NCBI GenBank assembly: GCA_022739095.1
Contig: JAIJEI010000054.1
Coordinates: 1 to 11,346 of the forward strand
Direction of reading: 5' to 3'
Length of the DNA: 11,346 nt
Origin: Bifidobacterium sp.
Lineage (GTDB): Bacteria > Actinomycetota > Actinomycetes > Actinomycetales > Bifidobacteriaceae
How positions within the stretch are numbered: the first letter of the stretch is position 1; every line of letters begins with the position of its first letter. The notes under the pieces were generated by a model. That model was not told the origin of the DNA, did no database searches, and saw only the letters and a list, made by a program, of their open reading frames with translations. Below are positions 1 to 5,932 of the stretch, piece by piece. The position numbers were made by a program, and so were the translations under genes.

Positions 1-479
1 GATTCCTTGAACAGGAAGATCACATTGGCCACTACGCCTGGAATGGCGGTGGACACCGCCTGCGGCAGAATGACTCGGGTGATGGTTTGCGTGGAGGTCA
101 GTCCCAGTACGTACGCGGTTTCGCGCTGTACGTTGGGCACCGCTTCCAATCCGCCGCGCATTGCCTCGGCCATGTAGGAACCGCCCAGGAATCCGAGGCC
201 GACTATCGCGCAGGTTTCGGCGGACCATACTACGCCGAGTTTGGGCAGGCCGAAGTACAGAAAGTACAGCTGTACCAGCAATGGCGTATTGCGGCTGAGT
301 TCGATGTAGATTCTCACGATTTGCCGGGCGACCGGGATACGTGCGATTTCCACGCCAGCGCAGACCAGACCCACCGCGATGGCAAGCAATATGCCACACA
401 CGGATATGAATAAGGTCATCAATGTGCCGTTGACGAAGAAAGGCGCGTAACGCTGCACGAACGACCAATCGAATGTCAT
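1..479 (-). CDS. Polar amino-acid ABC transporter permease, HisM/GlnP family (3' end missing)
   Basis: Inner-membrane permease subunit of an ABC importer for a polar amino acid; the exact substrate cannot be read from sequence. Translating the minus strand from the ATG at 479-477 gives 159 codons open to the window edge. The family is usually about 215-230 residues, so the C-terminus lies outside. Residues 17-42 form a first hydrophobic helix after the family N-terminal N-G-T-L-x-T-L signature. R63-N-T-P-L-L-V-Q is the hallmark RxTPLLVQ segment. Residues 105-141 carry the EAA loop (E-A-M-R-G-G-L ... ETAYVLGLT ... ILPQA), which contacts the ATPase. The start is supported by an AAGGAAGGAG Shine-Dalgarno at 488-498, about 8 bases upstream. 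It is divergent from the esterase at 711. Partner ATPase and binding-protein genes would be expected to the left. Family assignment is firm; substrate is unknown. Confidence 0.93.
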   Translation of the reverse strand, partial: MTFDWSFVQRYAPFFVNGTLMTLFISVCGILLAIAVGLVCAGVEIARIPVARQIVRIYIELSRNTPLLVQLYFLYFGLPKLGVVWSAETCAIVGLGFLGGSYMAEAMRGGLEAVPNVQRETAYVLGLTSTQTITRVILPQAVSTAIPGVVANVIFLFKE

Positions 480-710
480 CGGGCGCGCTCCTTCCTTTGC
501 TTCTCGTTTCTTCTCCTGCGCATAAACGGTCTTAGCCGCCCATGTACGATTTCGGGGGCCGAACATACCTGCCCCGCCCCCTGTCGTGTCATCTTAGAGT
601 ATCAGAACACGTGGCATGGCCGCTGCGCTATATGCATTACTTATGGGACGTTACTCAATGGGCGAACACCAGGGCAATATTGTCGCCCAAACGGTGGATA
701 CACTGAGGCT
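480..710. promoter_or_regulatory. Divergent intergenic region between permease and esterase
   Basis: This 231-bp gap must hold promoters for both flanking genes, but no convincing -35/-10 pair is visible. A TATGTT-like -10 for the permease can be read on the minus strand around 562-567, with only a poor -35. On the plus strand a 7-bp inverted repeat (TGGGCGA at 659-665, TCGCCCA at 683-689, 17-base loop) sits just before the esterase start and could form a hairpin in its leader. A short plus-strand frame (ATG at 616, 643 or 658; TGA at 712-714) ends in ATGA, overlapping the esterase start codon. Everything regulatory here is inference. Confidence 0.3.
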
Positions 711-1361
711 ATGAAGATTACCAAAGCGTTGACCCGTTTGACCGGTCCTGAAACCGCCCCGGTGTTCGTGCTGCTGCACGGCTGGGGATCCAATGAATAC
801 GATTTGCCCGATCTGCTGAACTATTGCGGTGCCGGTTCGGCTGATTACGCCAGTTTGCAGGCACCCATCGCCTATGGCATGGGATATACGTGGTTCGGTT
901 CGTGGGCGCATGAGGGTGTGCCGGAGGGCGAATCATTAGACAAGCAGGCGGCTGAGGCCGCCCAAGCCATTGATGCATGGGTTGCGGAGCATATTCCCGC
1001 CACTCGGCCGGCGGTTGCCATGGGATTCTCGCAGGGCGGCCTCTTGGCCGCGCATCTGCTGCGTTTCAATCCGAAGCGATATGCCGCAGCCGTCTCCTGC
1101 TCTGGATGGCTGGCACCGGGGTCCGTTGCGGGCGATGCCGAATTGGCTTCGTTGAAGCCGCCCATGTTCTACGGGCATGGTGCCATCGATGATATTTTCC
1201 CTGCCGCGCAGGTGGCAGCGATGGGTGAGTTCTGGCGCGGGCACGGCACGTTGACCGAACAGGTGTATCCGGGCATGGCCCATTCGATCAATATGCCGGA
1301 AATGCGCGATATTCAACGGTTCTTGGAGGTCAACGGATTCATTCGTCCGCAGATTTGGTAG
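711..1361 (+). CDS. Alpha/beta-hydrolase, phospholipase/carboxylesterase family
   Basis: Predicted soluble cytoplasmic serine esterase of 216 residues, the normal length for the phospholipase/carboxylesterase (acyl-protein-thioesterase-like, Abhydrolase_2) family. The natural substrate is unknown. Visible motifs: L-L-H-G-W-G-S-N at residues 21-28 (oxyanion hole and family HGxGS), the nucleophile elbow G-F-S-Q-G-G with Ser107, Asp160 in the G-A-I-D-D-I-F-P strand end (spacing to Pro as in the family), and His191 in M-A-H-S. The catalytic triad is therefore complete. There is no signal peptide or membrane helix. The ATG at 711 is preceded by a modest TGAGG 5 bases upstream, and an upstream mini-frame ends across it in ATGA, so coupling is possible. 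The stop lies only 8 bp from the convergent stop of the GTPase gene at 1370, leaving no room for a separate terminator. Confidence 0.86.
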   Translation: MKITKALTRLTGPETAPVFVLLHGWGSNEYDLPDLLNYCGAGSADYASLQAPIAYGMGYTWFGSWAHEGVPEGESLDKQAAEAAQAIDAWVAEHIPATRPAVAMGFSQGGLLAAHLLRFNPKRYAAAVSCSGWLAPGSVAGDAELASLKPPMFYGHGAIDDIFPAAQVAAMGEFWRGHGTLTEQVYPGMAHSINMPEMRDIQRFLEVNGFIRPQIW

Positions 1362-1369
1362 TCACCACC

Positions 1370-3625
1370 TCACATGGCGTAGTCTACGTGGGCGAATTCG
1401 GGGACTTTGTACCATTTGACGGGGTAGCCGGCACCGTGGGCGCAGAAGACCGAGTCGGGGGTATTGTCCAGATCGGCTTCGGGATCGTAGCCGGCGGCTG
1501 CGATGACCTGTTCGGCGTCATGGCATGGCTTGTAGCCGCCGAACGTGGCGGAAAAACGGCCATGACCATGCGTGTACTGGTTCACTTCCATCGCATAATC
1601 ACGCATTTCGGAAACCGGTGCCTCGCCTTCGATCACGGCGTATTCGCCATCGGTGGTCGGGGATTCGAAGGTGCCGGACATGCGCTGAATGTCGCTCATG
1701 GCTCGGCCGATCATGTCGGCAGGTACTTCGAGCCGGAATCGATACCACGGTTCGAGCAGTCGGCAGTTGCCCTCCCCTGTGGTGTCCGGCCGGCTCTCGA
1801 CTGGCGTCTCGGGCCGGCCACTGACTCCAGCTCTGGCTTCCATGAGCCCCTGACGAATCGCACGATAGGTGGCTTGGCGGAAGTCGCCGCCTTCGGTATG
1901 CTTCAGATGCGCGCGGCCAGCCACCAAAGTCATCTTGATATCGGTGAGCGGCGCGCCAACGAGCACACCGAGATGCTCACGCTCGGTCAGGTGGGTCAGA
2001 ATCAGCCGTTGCCAATTGCGGTCCAAATCGTTTTCGGACAGGGCCGAGGCCACAGTGACTCCGCTGCCCGGCTCCCCTGGTTCCAGCAGGATATGTGCTT
2101 CGGCATAATGACGGAGCGGCTCAAAATGACCCGCACCTTCGACCGGCGCGGTGATAGTCTCGAGGTACAGGATGGAGCCGGGGCCAAACGTCACATCCAG
2201 CCCGAACCGGTCGTGCAGCGTCTGCTGGATGATCTCCAGCTGGACCGCGCCCATCAATTGCACATGAATCTCGGCCAACCGCTCCACCCAGACCACATGC
2301 AACAACGGGTCTTCGTCTTCCAGCTCGCGCAATGCAGTGATGACCTTATGCAAGGTCAGATCATCGAACTGGGGACGGGCCGGCGAGTTCTTGTCCGTCT
2401 CTGCGTCTTGGCCGGCAGTGTCGTTCTCCTCATTGCGGCTGGTTCCCGATGTGGCGGCATCAGGCTCGGCATCGTCCCGATTCACGCTGTTATGGCCGGC
2501 GACACCGCGTTTGGCCGCTCCTGAGGTGCCGGCCGTATCGGATTCAGCTCCGGCGGGCAACACCGTGTAGGTCAACACGGGTTGCAGCGACGGTGATTCA
2601 GCGTCCGGTTCCGCTCCCAGCCCTTCGCCGGGGAAGGTCCGCGTCAGTCCGGTCACCGCACACACCGATCCGGCAGGCACCTCGGTGACCGTCTCGAATT
2701 TGGCGCCATTGTAGATGCGCACCTGATCGACTTTCTCGGACCATACCGTGCCATCATCCCCCTGTACCGGCGACGGTGCTGATGACGCCGAACACGAGGA
2801 TGAGGAGACAATCTCCTTGGCTTTGAGCGCACCGCCGGTGACGCGCAGCCACGTCATACGGTTGTGCTGGCCGTCGTGGGCGATTTTGAACACGCGTGCG
2901 GCGAAGGCGGTCGGCCATTCACGTTCGCGGGTGAATATCTCCAGCCCGTCCAGGAATTCCTCGACGCCGTCAAGTTTCAATGCCGAGCCGAAATATACGG
3001 GAAACATCTCGCGTACGGCGATCATTGATCGCAATCTGCCCACGGACAGCGCGCCATGTTCCAGATAGTCGTTCATCGCCTCCTCGTCCAGGGTGGCGAT
3101 GTCTTCGGCGAACGCGTCCAACGGTACCGCGCTGCCCTCAGTGGACTGCTCCATTGCCGGCAACGGATATATCGCATCGCTCAGGCGTTTGCGCAACTGT
3201 GCCAGAATGGCCTCGCGGTCGAATCCGGCGGCATCGCACTTGTTGACGAAGATGAACGTCGGCACACCGTATCTGGCTAGCAGACGCCACAGTGTCTCGG
3301 TATGGCCTTGCACGCCATCCGTGCCGGAGACCACAAGAATCGCGTAATCAAGCACACGCAGCACCCGTTCGGTTTCGGCTGCGAAGTCCACGTGCCCCGG
3401 CGTATCCAGCAAGGTCAGTCGCAGGTCGCCGTGTTCAACCAACGCTTGGTGCGCGAAGATCGTGATGCCTCGCGCCTTCTCCAAGGAATTGGTGTCCAGA
3501 AACGCATCGCCGTGATCCACTCGCCCCAATTTGCGGATCTCACCGGTACGGTAGAGCAGCGCCTCGGACAGCGTGGTCTTGCCCGCGTCCACATGCGCCA
3601 CGATGCCTGCCACTATCTGTTTCAT
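1370..3625 (-). CDS. EF-G-like translational GTPase of the Tet(M)/Tet(O) superfamily, non-resistance branch
   Basis: Ribosome-associated GTPase homologous to EF-G and tetracycline ribosomal-protection proteins; cytoplasmic, cellular role not established. I chose the ATG at 3625 (AAGGGAG 9 bases upstream), giving M-K-Q-I-V-A-G-I-V-A-H-V-D-A-G-K-T-T, the normal family start. The product is 751 residues, against about 640-650 for the family. G1 lies at residues 10-18, G2 R-G-I-T at 52-55, G3 D-T-P-G-H at 74-78, G4 N-K-C-D at 128-131, and a G5-like G-S-A-L near 213-216. Domain II spans about 238-355, domain III 420-492, domain IV 495-625 and domain V 625-715. Excess length comes from three Ser/Gly/acidic insertions (about 274-292, 357-417, 596-618). 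The domain IV loop reads L-K-H-T-E-G-G-D-F-R where true protection proteins have YSPVSTPADF. I therefore infer a housekeeping or stress paralogue, not acquired tetracycline resistance. It is convergent with the esterase and divergent from the exonuclease. Confidence 0.85.
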   Translation of the reverse strand: MKQIVAGIVAHVDAGKTTLSEALLYRTGEIRKLGRVDHGDAFLDTNSLEKARGITIFAHQALVEHGDLRLTLLDTPGHVDFAAETERVLRVLDYAILVVSGTDGVQGHTETLWRLLARYGVPTFIFVNKCDAAGFDREAILAQLRKRLSDAIYPLPAMEQSTEGSAVPLDAFAEDIATLDEEAMNDYLEHGALSVGRLRSMIAVREMFPVYFGSALKLDGVEEFLDGLEIFTREREWPTAFAARVFKIAHDGQHNRMTWLRVTGGALKAKEIVSSSSCSASSAPSPVQGDDGTVWSEKVDQVRIYNGAKFETVTEVPAGSVCAVTGLTRTFPGEGLGAEPDAESPSLQPVLTYTVLPAGAESDTAGTSGAAKRGVAGHNSVNRDDAEPDAATSGTSRNEENDTAGQDAETDKNSPARPQFDDLTLHKVITALRELEDEDPLLHVVWVERLAEIHVQLMGAVQLEIIQQTLHDRFGLDVTFGPGSILYLETITAPVEGAGHFEPLRHYAEAHILLEPGEPGSGVTVASALSENDLDRNWQRLILTHLTEREHLGVLVGAPLTDIKMTLVAGRAHLKHTEGGDFRQATYRAIRQGLMEARAGVSGRPETPVESRPDTTGEGNCRLLEPWYRFRLEVPADMIGRAMSDIQRMSGTFESPTTDGEYAVIEGEAPVSEMRDYAMEVNQYTHGHGRFSATFGGYKPCHDAEQVIAAAGYDPEADLDNTPDSVFCAHGAGYPVKWYKVPEFAHVDYAM

Positions 3626-3771
3626 CAGCCGTGCTCCCTTCCCGATGCGCCGCGCAATTGCCGGCCGCCTAACCAACATATCCGAGAAAATCCGGGAGGG
3701 AAAAATCGTACCGCCAGACCGGGCTGCCGGTACAATAAGTCACCGAACACCGACTGATATGAGGAGCCTCC
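3626..3771. promoter_or_regulatory. Divergent promoter region, GTPase / exonuclease
   Basis: 146 bp separate the two divergent start codons. On the plus strand TACAAT at 3731-3736 is a reasonable -10 element for the exonuclease, which would give a leader of roughly 30 bases; no good -35 is seen 16-18 bases upstream. On the minus strand a TATGTT (complement of 3677-3682 region) could serve the GTPase, again with a poor -35. The exonuclease Shine-Dalgarno AGGAG lies at 3762-3766. Confidence 0.3.
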
Positions 3772-4479
3772 GTGACCACTTCCGGCATTACCGTTTTCGG
3801 CCAACCATCCCAGCCCAATCATGGTGCCGGCGGGCGAATCGCCATGGACGATGCCGTCTTCCCCACCGATTATGTGGCGCTGGATTTGGAGACCACCGGC
3901 TTTTACCCGAACAGTTGCGCCATCACGGAAATCGGTGCCGTGCGCGTGCGGGAGGGGCATATCGTCGACCAGTTCCAGCAGCTGGTGAATCCCTTGCGGC
4001 CGATTCCGCGTCAGATCACCACGCTGACCGGCATCACCGATGCGATGGTGGCCGATCTCGATCCGATTGACGAGGTGCTTCCCCGATTCATCGCATGGCT
4101 CGCTACCCTGGCTGCCGGTCCCGCCGTTGAGCCGATCGTCGGTCATAACGTCAGCTTCGATCTGCGATTCCTGGATTACAACACCCGGCATATCGCCGGC
4201 TGCGGCTTTGCCTGCGCGGATTATGACACGATGCAGATCAGCCGCGCCCTGTTCCCCGCGCAGCGGCATCACCGTCTGGCCGACCTGATCGTGCGTTTCG
4301 GCATCGCGGACAATGAGGAGCACCGCGCGTTAAGCGATGCCATCCAAACCCAGCAATGCTTCGAATGGATGCGGCATTATGTCACCGAGCATCACGAATC
4401 CGAAGCGATCCGTTGGAAGCAATCACCGGCCAAAAACAGCACCGAAATTCTCCACCAGCAGCTAGTGGTAAAGCGGTAG
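3772..4479 (+). CDS. DEDDh 3'-5' exonuclease, DnaQ / DNA polymerase III epsilon-like
   Basis: Stand-alone 3'-5' exonuclease domain protein of 235 residues, expected to use two metal ions to remove 3'-terminal nucleotides from DNA or RNA; whether it proofreads for a polymerase cannot be told. All three Exo motifs are intact: Exo I D38-L-E40-T-T-G, Exo II G-H-N-x-S-F-D130, and Exo III H184-R-A-L-S-D189-A, which makes it DEDDh rather than DEDDy. The L-V-N-P ... I-T-x-L-T-G-I-T block (72-89) is typical of the family. The GTG start at 3772 is favoured by AGGAG 5-6 bases upstream. An internal ATG (residue 25, position 3844) would give a shorter protein beginning just before the domain and cannot be excluded. 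There is no additional polymerase, helicase or UvrC-type domain. Its last base begins a 13-bp direct repeat shared with the end of gmk. Confidence 0.88.
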   Translation: MTTSGITVFGQPSQPNHGAGGRIAMDDAVFPTDYVALDLETTGFYPNSCAITEIGAVRVREGHIVDQFQQLVNPLRPIPRQITTLTGITDAMVADLDPIDEVLPRFIAWLATLAAGPAVEPIVGHNVSFDLRFLDYNTRHIAGCGFACADYDTMQISRALFPAQRHHRLADLIVRFGIADNEEHRALSDAIQTQQCFEWMRHYVTEHHESEAIRWKQSPAKNSTEILHQQLVVKR

Positions 4480-4491
4480 TTACAGCCCGTA
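4479..4491. repeat. 13-bp direct repeat, left copy (copies the gmk 3' end)
   Basis: GTTACAGCCCGTA here is identical to 5162-5174, where it forms the gmk stop codon and last sense codons. On the minus strand this copy can be read E-Y-Y-G-L-stop next to the true gmk ending K-E-Y-G-L-stop. It immediately follows the exonuclease stop. The word TATTCGCACA lies just inside each copy (4493-4502 and 5151-5160). Confidence 0.6.
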
Positions 4492-4624
4492 GTATTCGCA
4501 CATAGAGGAAAAACTACTAGTCGCTGGGCTAGAGACCTTATAGCGGACGGATTCCTCTCGCATATCGGAGAAATGCGGGATACCACACGATTAGCGGCCA
4601 ATTTGGGGCCGGCGTCCCACAACC

Positions 4625-4674
4625 GTGCGGGACACCACGCACGTCAAACGATGCACACGGCTGGCATCCCGCAC
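4625..4674. repeat. Hairpin unit H1
   Basis: Perfect 8-bp inverted repeat GTGCGGGA (4625-4632) / TCCCGCAC (4667-4674), extendable inward by a CC/GG pair after a small internal loop. The loop contains TCAAACGATGCACA (4644-4657). The left arm can alternatively pair with the GGCGTCCCAC just upstream (about 4611-4620), so two competing structures are possible. Confidence 0.5.
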
Positions 4675-4742
4675 CCCATTCCACAGAACCATTGAAATTC
4701 CGCCAATCCCACAAACCGGCGACGGCACCGTACATCAGGTTC

Positions 4743-4789
4743 TGTGGGACGCCAGAGAAAAAACGCCCGAAATCCGCTGGCATCCCACA
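4743..4789. repeat. Hairpin unit H2
   Basis: 13-bp inverted repeat TGTGGGACGCCAG (4743-4755) / CTGGCATCCCACA (4777-4789) with one mismatch, which is a wobble if transcribed from the minus strand. The 21-base loop contains AAACG at 4761-4765. The left flank GGTTCTGTGG (4738-4747) is also the perfect complement of CCACAGAACC at 4681-4690, giving an alternative longer-range pairing. Confidence 0.55.
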
Positions 4790-4846
4790 CCATGCCACAC
4801 CGCACCTGCAGCATCGCACCACACCACATCACGCCGACACCTATTC

Positions 4847-4891
4847 GTGCCCCCATTTGCATATCAAACGGTTGACGCACAAATGGGGCAC
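4847..4891. repeat. Hairpin unit H3 with TCAANCGNTTGA loop
   Basis: GTGCCCCCATTTG (4847-4859) pairs with CAAATGGGGCAC (4880-4891), a 12-bp stem with one bulged C. The loop holds ATCAAACGGTTGACGCA (4863-4879), which includes a near-palindrome TCAAACGGTTGA. Confidence 0.6.
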
Positions 4892-4966
4892 ACAACCACA
4901 ACTCAGAATCCTCGGAATTCCGCCAATCCTGAGATTCCATCCCCCAACACGGCAATCGCCGCCTCT

Positions 4967-5009
4967 GCCACCATTTTCACCATCAAACGATTGACACAAC
5001 AATGGTGGC
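4967..5009. repeat. Hairpin unit H4 with TCAANCGNTTGA loop
   Basis: Perfect 9-bp inverted repeat GCCACCATT (4967-4975) / AATGGTGGC (5001-5009). The loop carries ATCAAACGATTGACACA (4982-4998), identical to the H3 loop at 15 of 17 bases, although the stem sequence differs from that of H3. Confidence 0.6.
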
Positions 5010-5034
5010 GCATGCCCCTTTGTATCGGCATGAA

Positions 5035-5090
5035 TCAGTCCCTGCCGTCAGGCTCTCCCCTTATTGTAAGGGCCGACTGGCAGGGACTGA
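5035..5090. repeat. 56-bp inverted repeat H5 (12-bp stem with inner hairpin)
   Basis: TCAGTCCCTGCC (5035-5046) and GGCAGGGACTGA (5079-5090) are perfect 12-bp inverted arms. Inside is a second perfect stem, CCCTTA (5058-5063) / TAAGGG (5067-5072), with a three-base loop. It lies 73-128 bases beyond the gmk stop in the direction of gmk transcription. Neither strand shows a T-run after the stem, so it is not a classic intrinsic terminator. It could be a 3' mRNA structure or a MITE-like element. Confidence 0.6.
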
Positions 5091-5161
5091 ACACGCATGA
5101 TCACATGAGCACACCATGCCAAGCATGGACATCTCAATACGAACAGAACCTATTCGCACAC

Positions 5162-5174
5162 GTTACAGCCCGTA
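5162..5174. repeat. 13-bp direct repeat, right copy (end of gmk)
   Basis: Second copy of GTTACAGCCCGTA, overlapping the last codons and stop of gmk; the partner is at 4479-4491. TATTCGCACA lies two bases to its left (5151-5160). The 9-mer ACCTATTCG at 5148-5156 recurs at 4839-4847 beside hairpin H3. Confidence 0.6.
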
Positions 5175-5753
5175 TTCCTTGGCGATGACCGCCCACAGAT
5201 CCTCGGCCGCCTGATCGACGGTTTCGTTGACGATGGTGACGTCGAATTCGCTTTCGACGGCGAGCTCCACCTTGGCGGTTTCCAGGCGTCGGGCCTGCTG
5301 TTCGGCGGTCTCGGTGCCGCGGCCAATCAGACGGCGCTTGAGCTCTTCAAAGCTCGGCGGCGCGATGAACACGTACACCACTTCCAAGTCGAGTTCGGCG
5401 GCGCGCTGCTTGACGCGGCGAGCACCCTGCAAATCGATTTCCAGAATCGTTGGCACGCCGGCAGCCAGATGCTCCTCAACAGGCTTGAGCAATGTACCGT
5501 AGTGGGCCATGCCGTGCACCACGGCGGTTTCCAGGAACTCACCGGCCGCTTCACGGGCCAGGAACTCGTCTTCGGTGAGGAACCAATAGTTGACGCCATC
5601 AACCTCGCCCGGGCGCGGAGCGCGCGTAGTGGCGGAAACGGACACCCACACTTCGGGGTGGTCGGCGCACAGCTTGGCCTCCACAGTGCCTTTACCTACT
5701 GCGGTGGGGCCAGTCAAGACGATTAGACGGCCGGCATGGGTGTTTTCAGTCAT
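5163..5753 (-). CDS. gmk: Guanylate kinase
   Basis: Cytoplasmic guanylate kinase (GMP + ATP to GDP + ADP), essential in purine nucleotide salvage and synthesis. The length of 196 residues is typical. The P-loop is G-P-T-A-V-G-K-G-T at residues 15-23, a T-A variant of the usual GPSGxGKGT. The GMP-binding block S-A-T-T-R-A-P-R-P-G-E-x-D-G-V-N-Y-W-F spans 40-58. L-E-I-D-L-Q-G-A and the Arg-rich lid (R-R-L-I-G-R-G-T-E) follow as in the family. The ATG at 5753 has a strong GGAGGA 5-6 bases upstream. It is the last gene of the carA-carB-pyrF-gmk run, separated from pyrF by 179 bp, so partial independence in expression is likely. Its 3' end is duplicated at 4479-4491, on the far side of the intergenic region. 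Confidence 0.97.
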   Translation of the reverse strand: MTENTHAGRLIVLTGPTAVGKGTVEAKLCADHPEVWVSVSATTRAPRPGEVDGVNYWFLTEDEFLAREAAGEFLETAVVHGMAHYGTLLKPVEEHLAAGVPTILEIDLQGARRVKQRAAELDLEVVYVFIAPPSFEELKRRLIGRGTETAEQQARRLETAKVELAVESEFDVTIVNETVDQAAEDLWAVIAKEYGL

Positions 5754-5932
5754 GGGTTCCTCCGGAGATGATGTGGTGTGCAGCGATTATGAATCCAATG
5801 TGGTAACGGCTCACCGGCGAGATGACCGGTAACTGTTACAGTCCCGACGAACAGGGAAGAATATGAATCGTGATGCGACGTACGCGATGAGATAGACACG
5901 TACGCATGCCGCGACATCTGATTCCGTTCTGA
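5754..5932 (-). promoter_or_regulatory. pyrF-gmk intergenic region with nested inverted repeat and possible promoter
   Basis: 179 bp between the pyrF stop and gmk start. A nested inverted repeat occupies 5803-5839: GTAAC (5803-5807) / GTTAC (5835-5839) outside and ACCGG (5813-5817) / CCGGT (5826-5830) inside. There is no T-run, so a terminator is doubtful. On the minus strand CATAAT (complement of 5786-5791) is a plausible -10 for gmk, about 33-38 bases upstream of its start, with a weak TGA-containing -35 at 17-bp spacing. ACGTACGC occurs twice, 20 bp apart (5878-5885, 5898-5905). Confidence 0.3.

Larger units (their letters stand above)
4480..5162. other. 683-bp gene-free interval rich in inverted and direct repeats
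   Basis: I see no credible protein or tRNA/rRNA gene here. The open frames that cross it have no family resemblance, are rich in His/Pro/Thr and run over the hairpins. The interval contains four hairpins at 4625-4674, 4743-4789, 4847-4891 and 4967-5009, with AAACG in each loop, and a larger inverted repeat at 5035-5090. AATTCCGCCAATCC occurs twice (4696-4709, 4916-4929) at exactly the same 52-bp distance from TCAAACG (4644, 4864), so parts are diverged tandem copies at offset 220. CTGGCATCCCRCAC also occurs twice (4661-4674, 4777-4790). The stretch 4781-4840 is about 80% A+C on the plus strand. 13-bp direct repeats bound the interval. It may be a remnant mobile element, a structured RNA region or a protein-binding array; the sequence does not decide. 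Confidence 0.7.

Noticed and set aside
1355..2524. 389-codon plus-strand frame opposite the GTPase gene
   Set aside because: Shadow in codon register with the minus-strand GTPase, whose domain motifs are unmistakable.
3626..3679. Upstream ATG at 3679 as the GTPase start
   Set aside because: It would add 18 residues not found in the family, while the ATG at 3625 has a good Shine-Dalgarno and the family N-terminus.
4625..5009. CRISPR array
   Set aside because: The shared sequence is only 5-17 bases, the intervals are about 105-120 bp and irregular, and no cas genes are nearby.
5035..5090. Classic intrinsic terminator of gmk
   Set aside because: The stem is strong but neither strand has a run of T after it.
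4480..5162. tRNA or rRNA gene in the long intergenic interval
   Set aside because: No GTTCGA-type T-loop or cloverleaf arms could be found, and no rRNA-like sequence.
4625..5188. 187-codon plus-strand frame across the repeat interval
   Set aside because: It is His/Pro/Thr-rich, spans all hairpins, runs antisense into gmk, and shows no family motif; it is better explained as non-coding.
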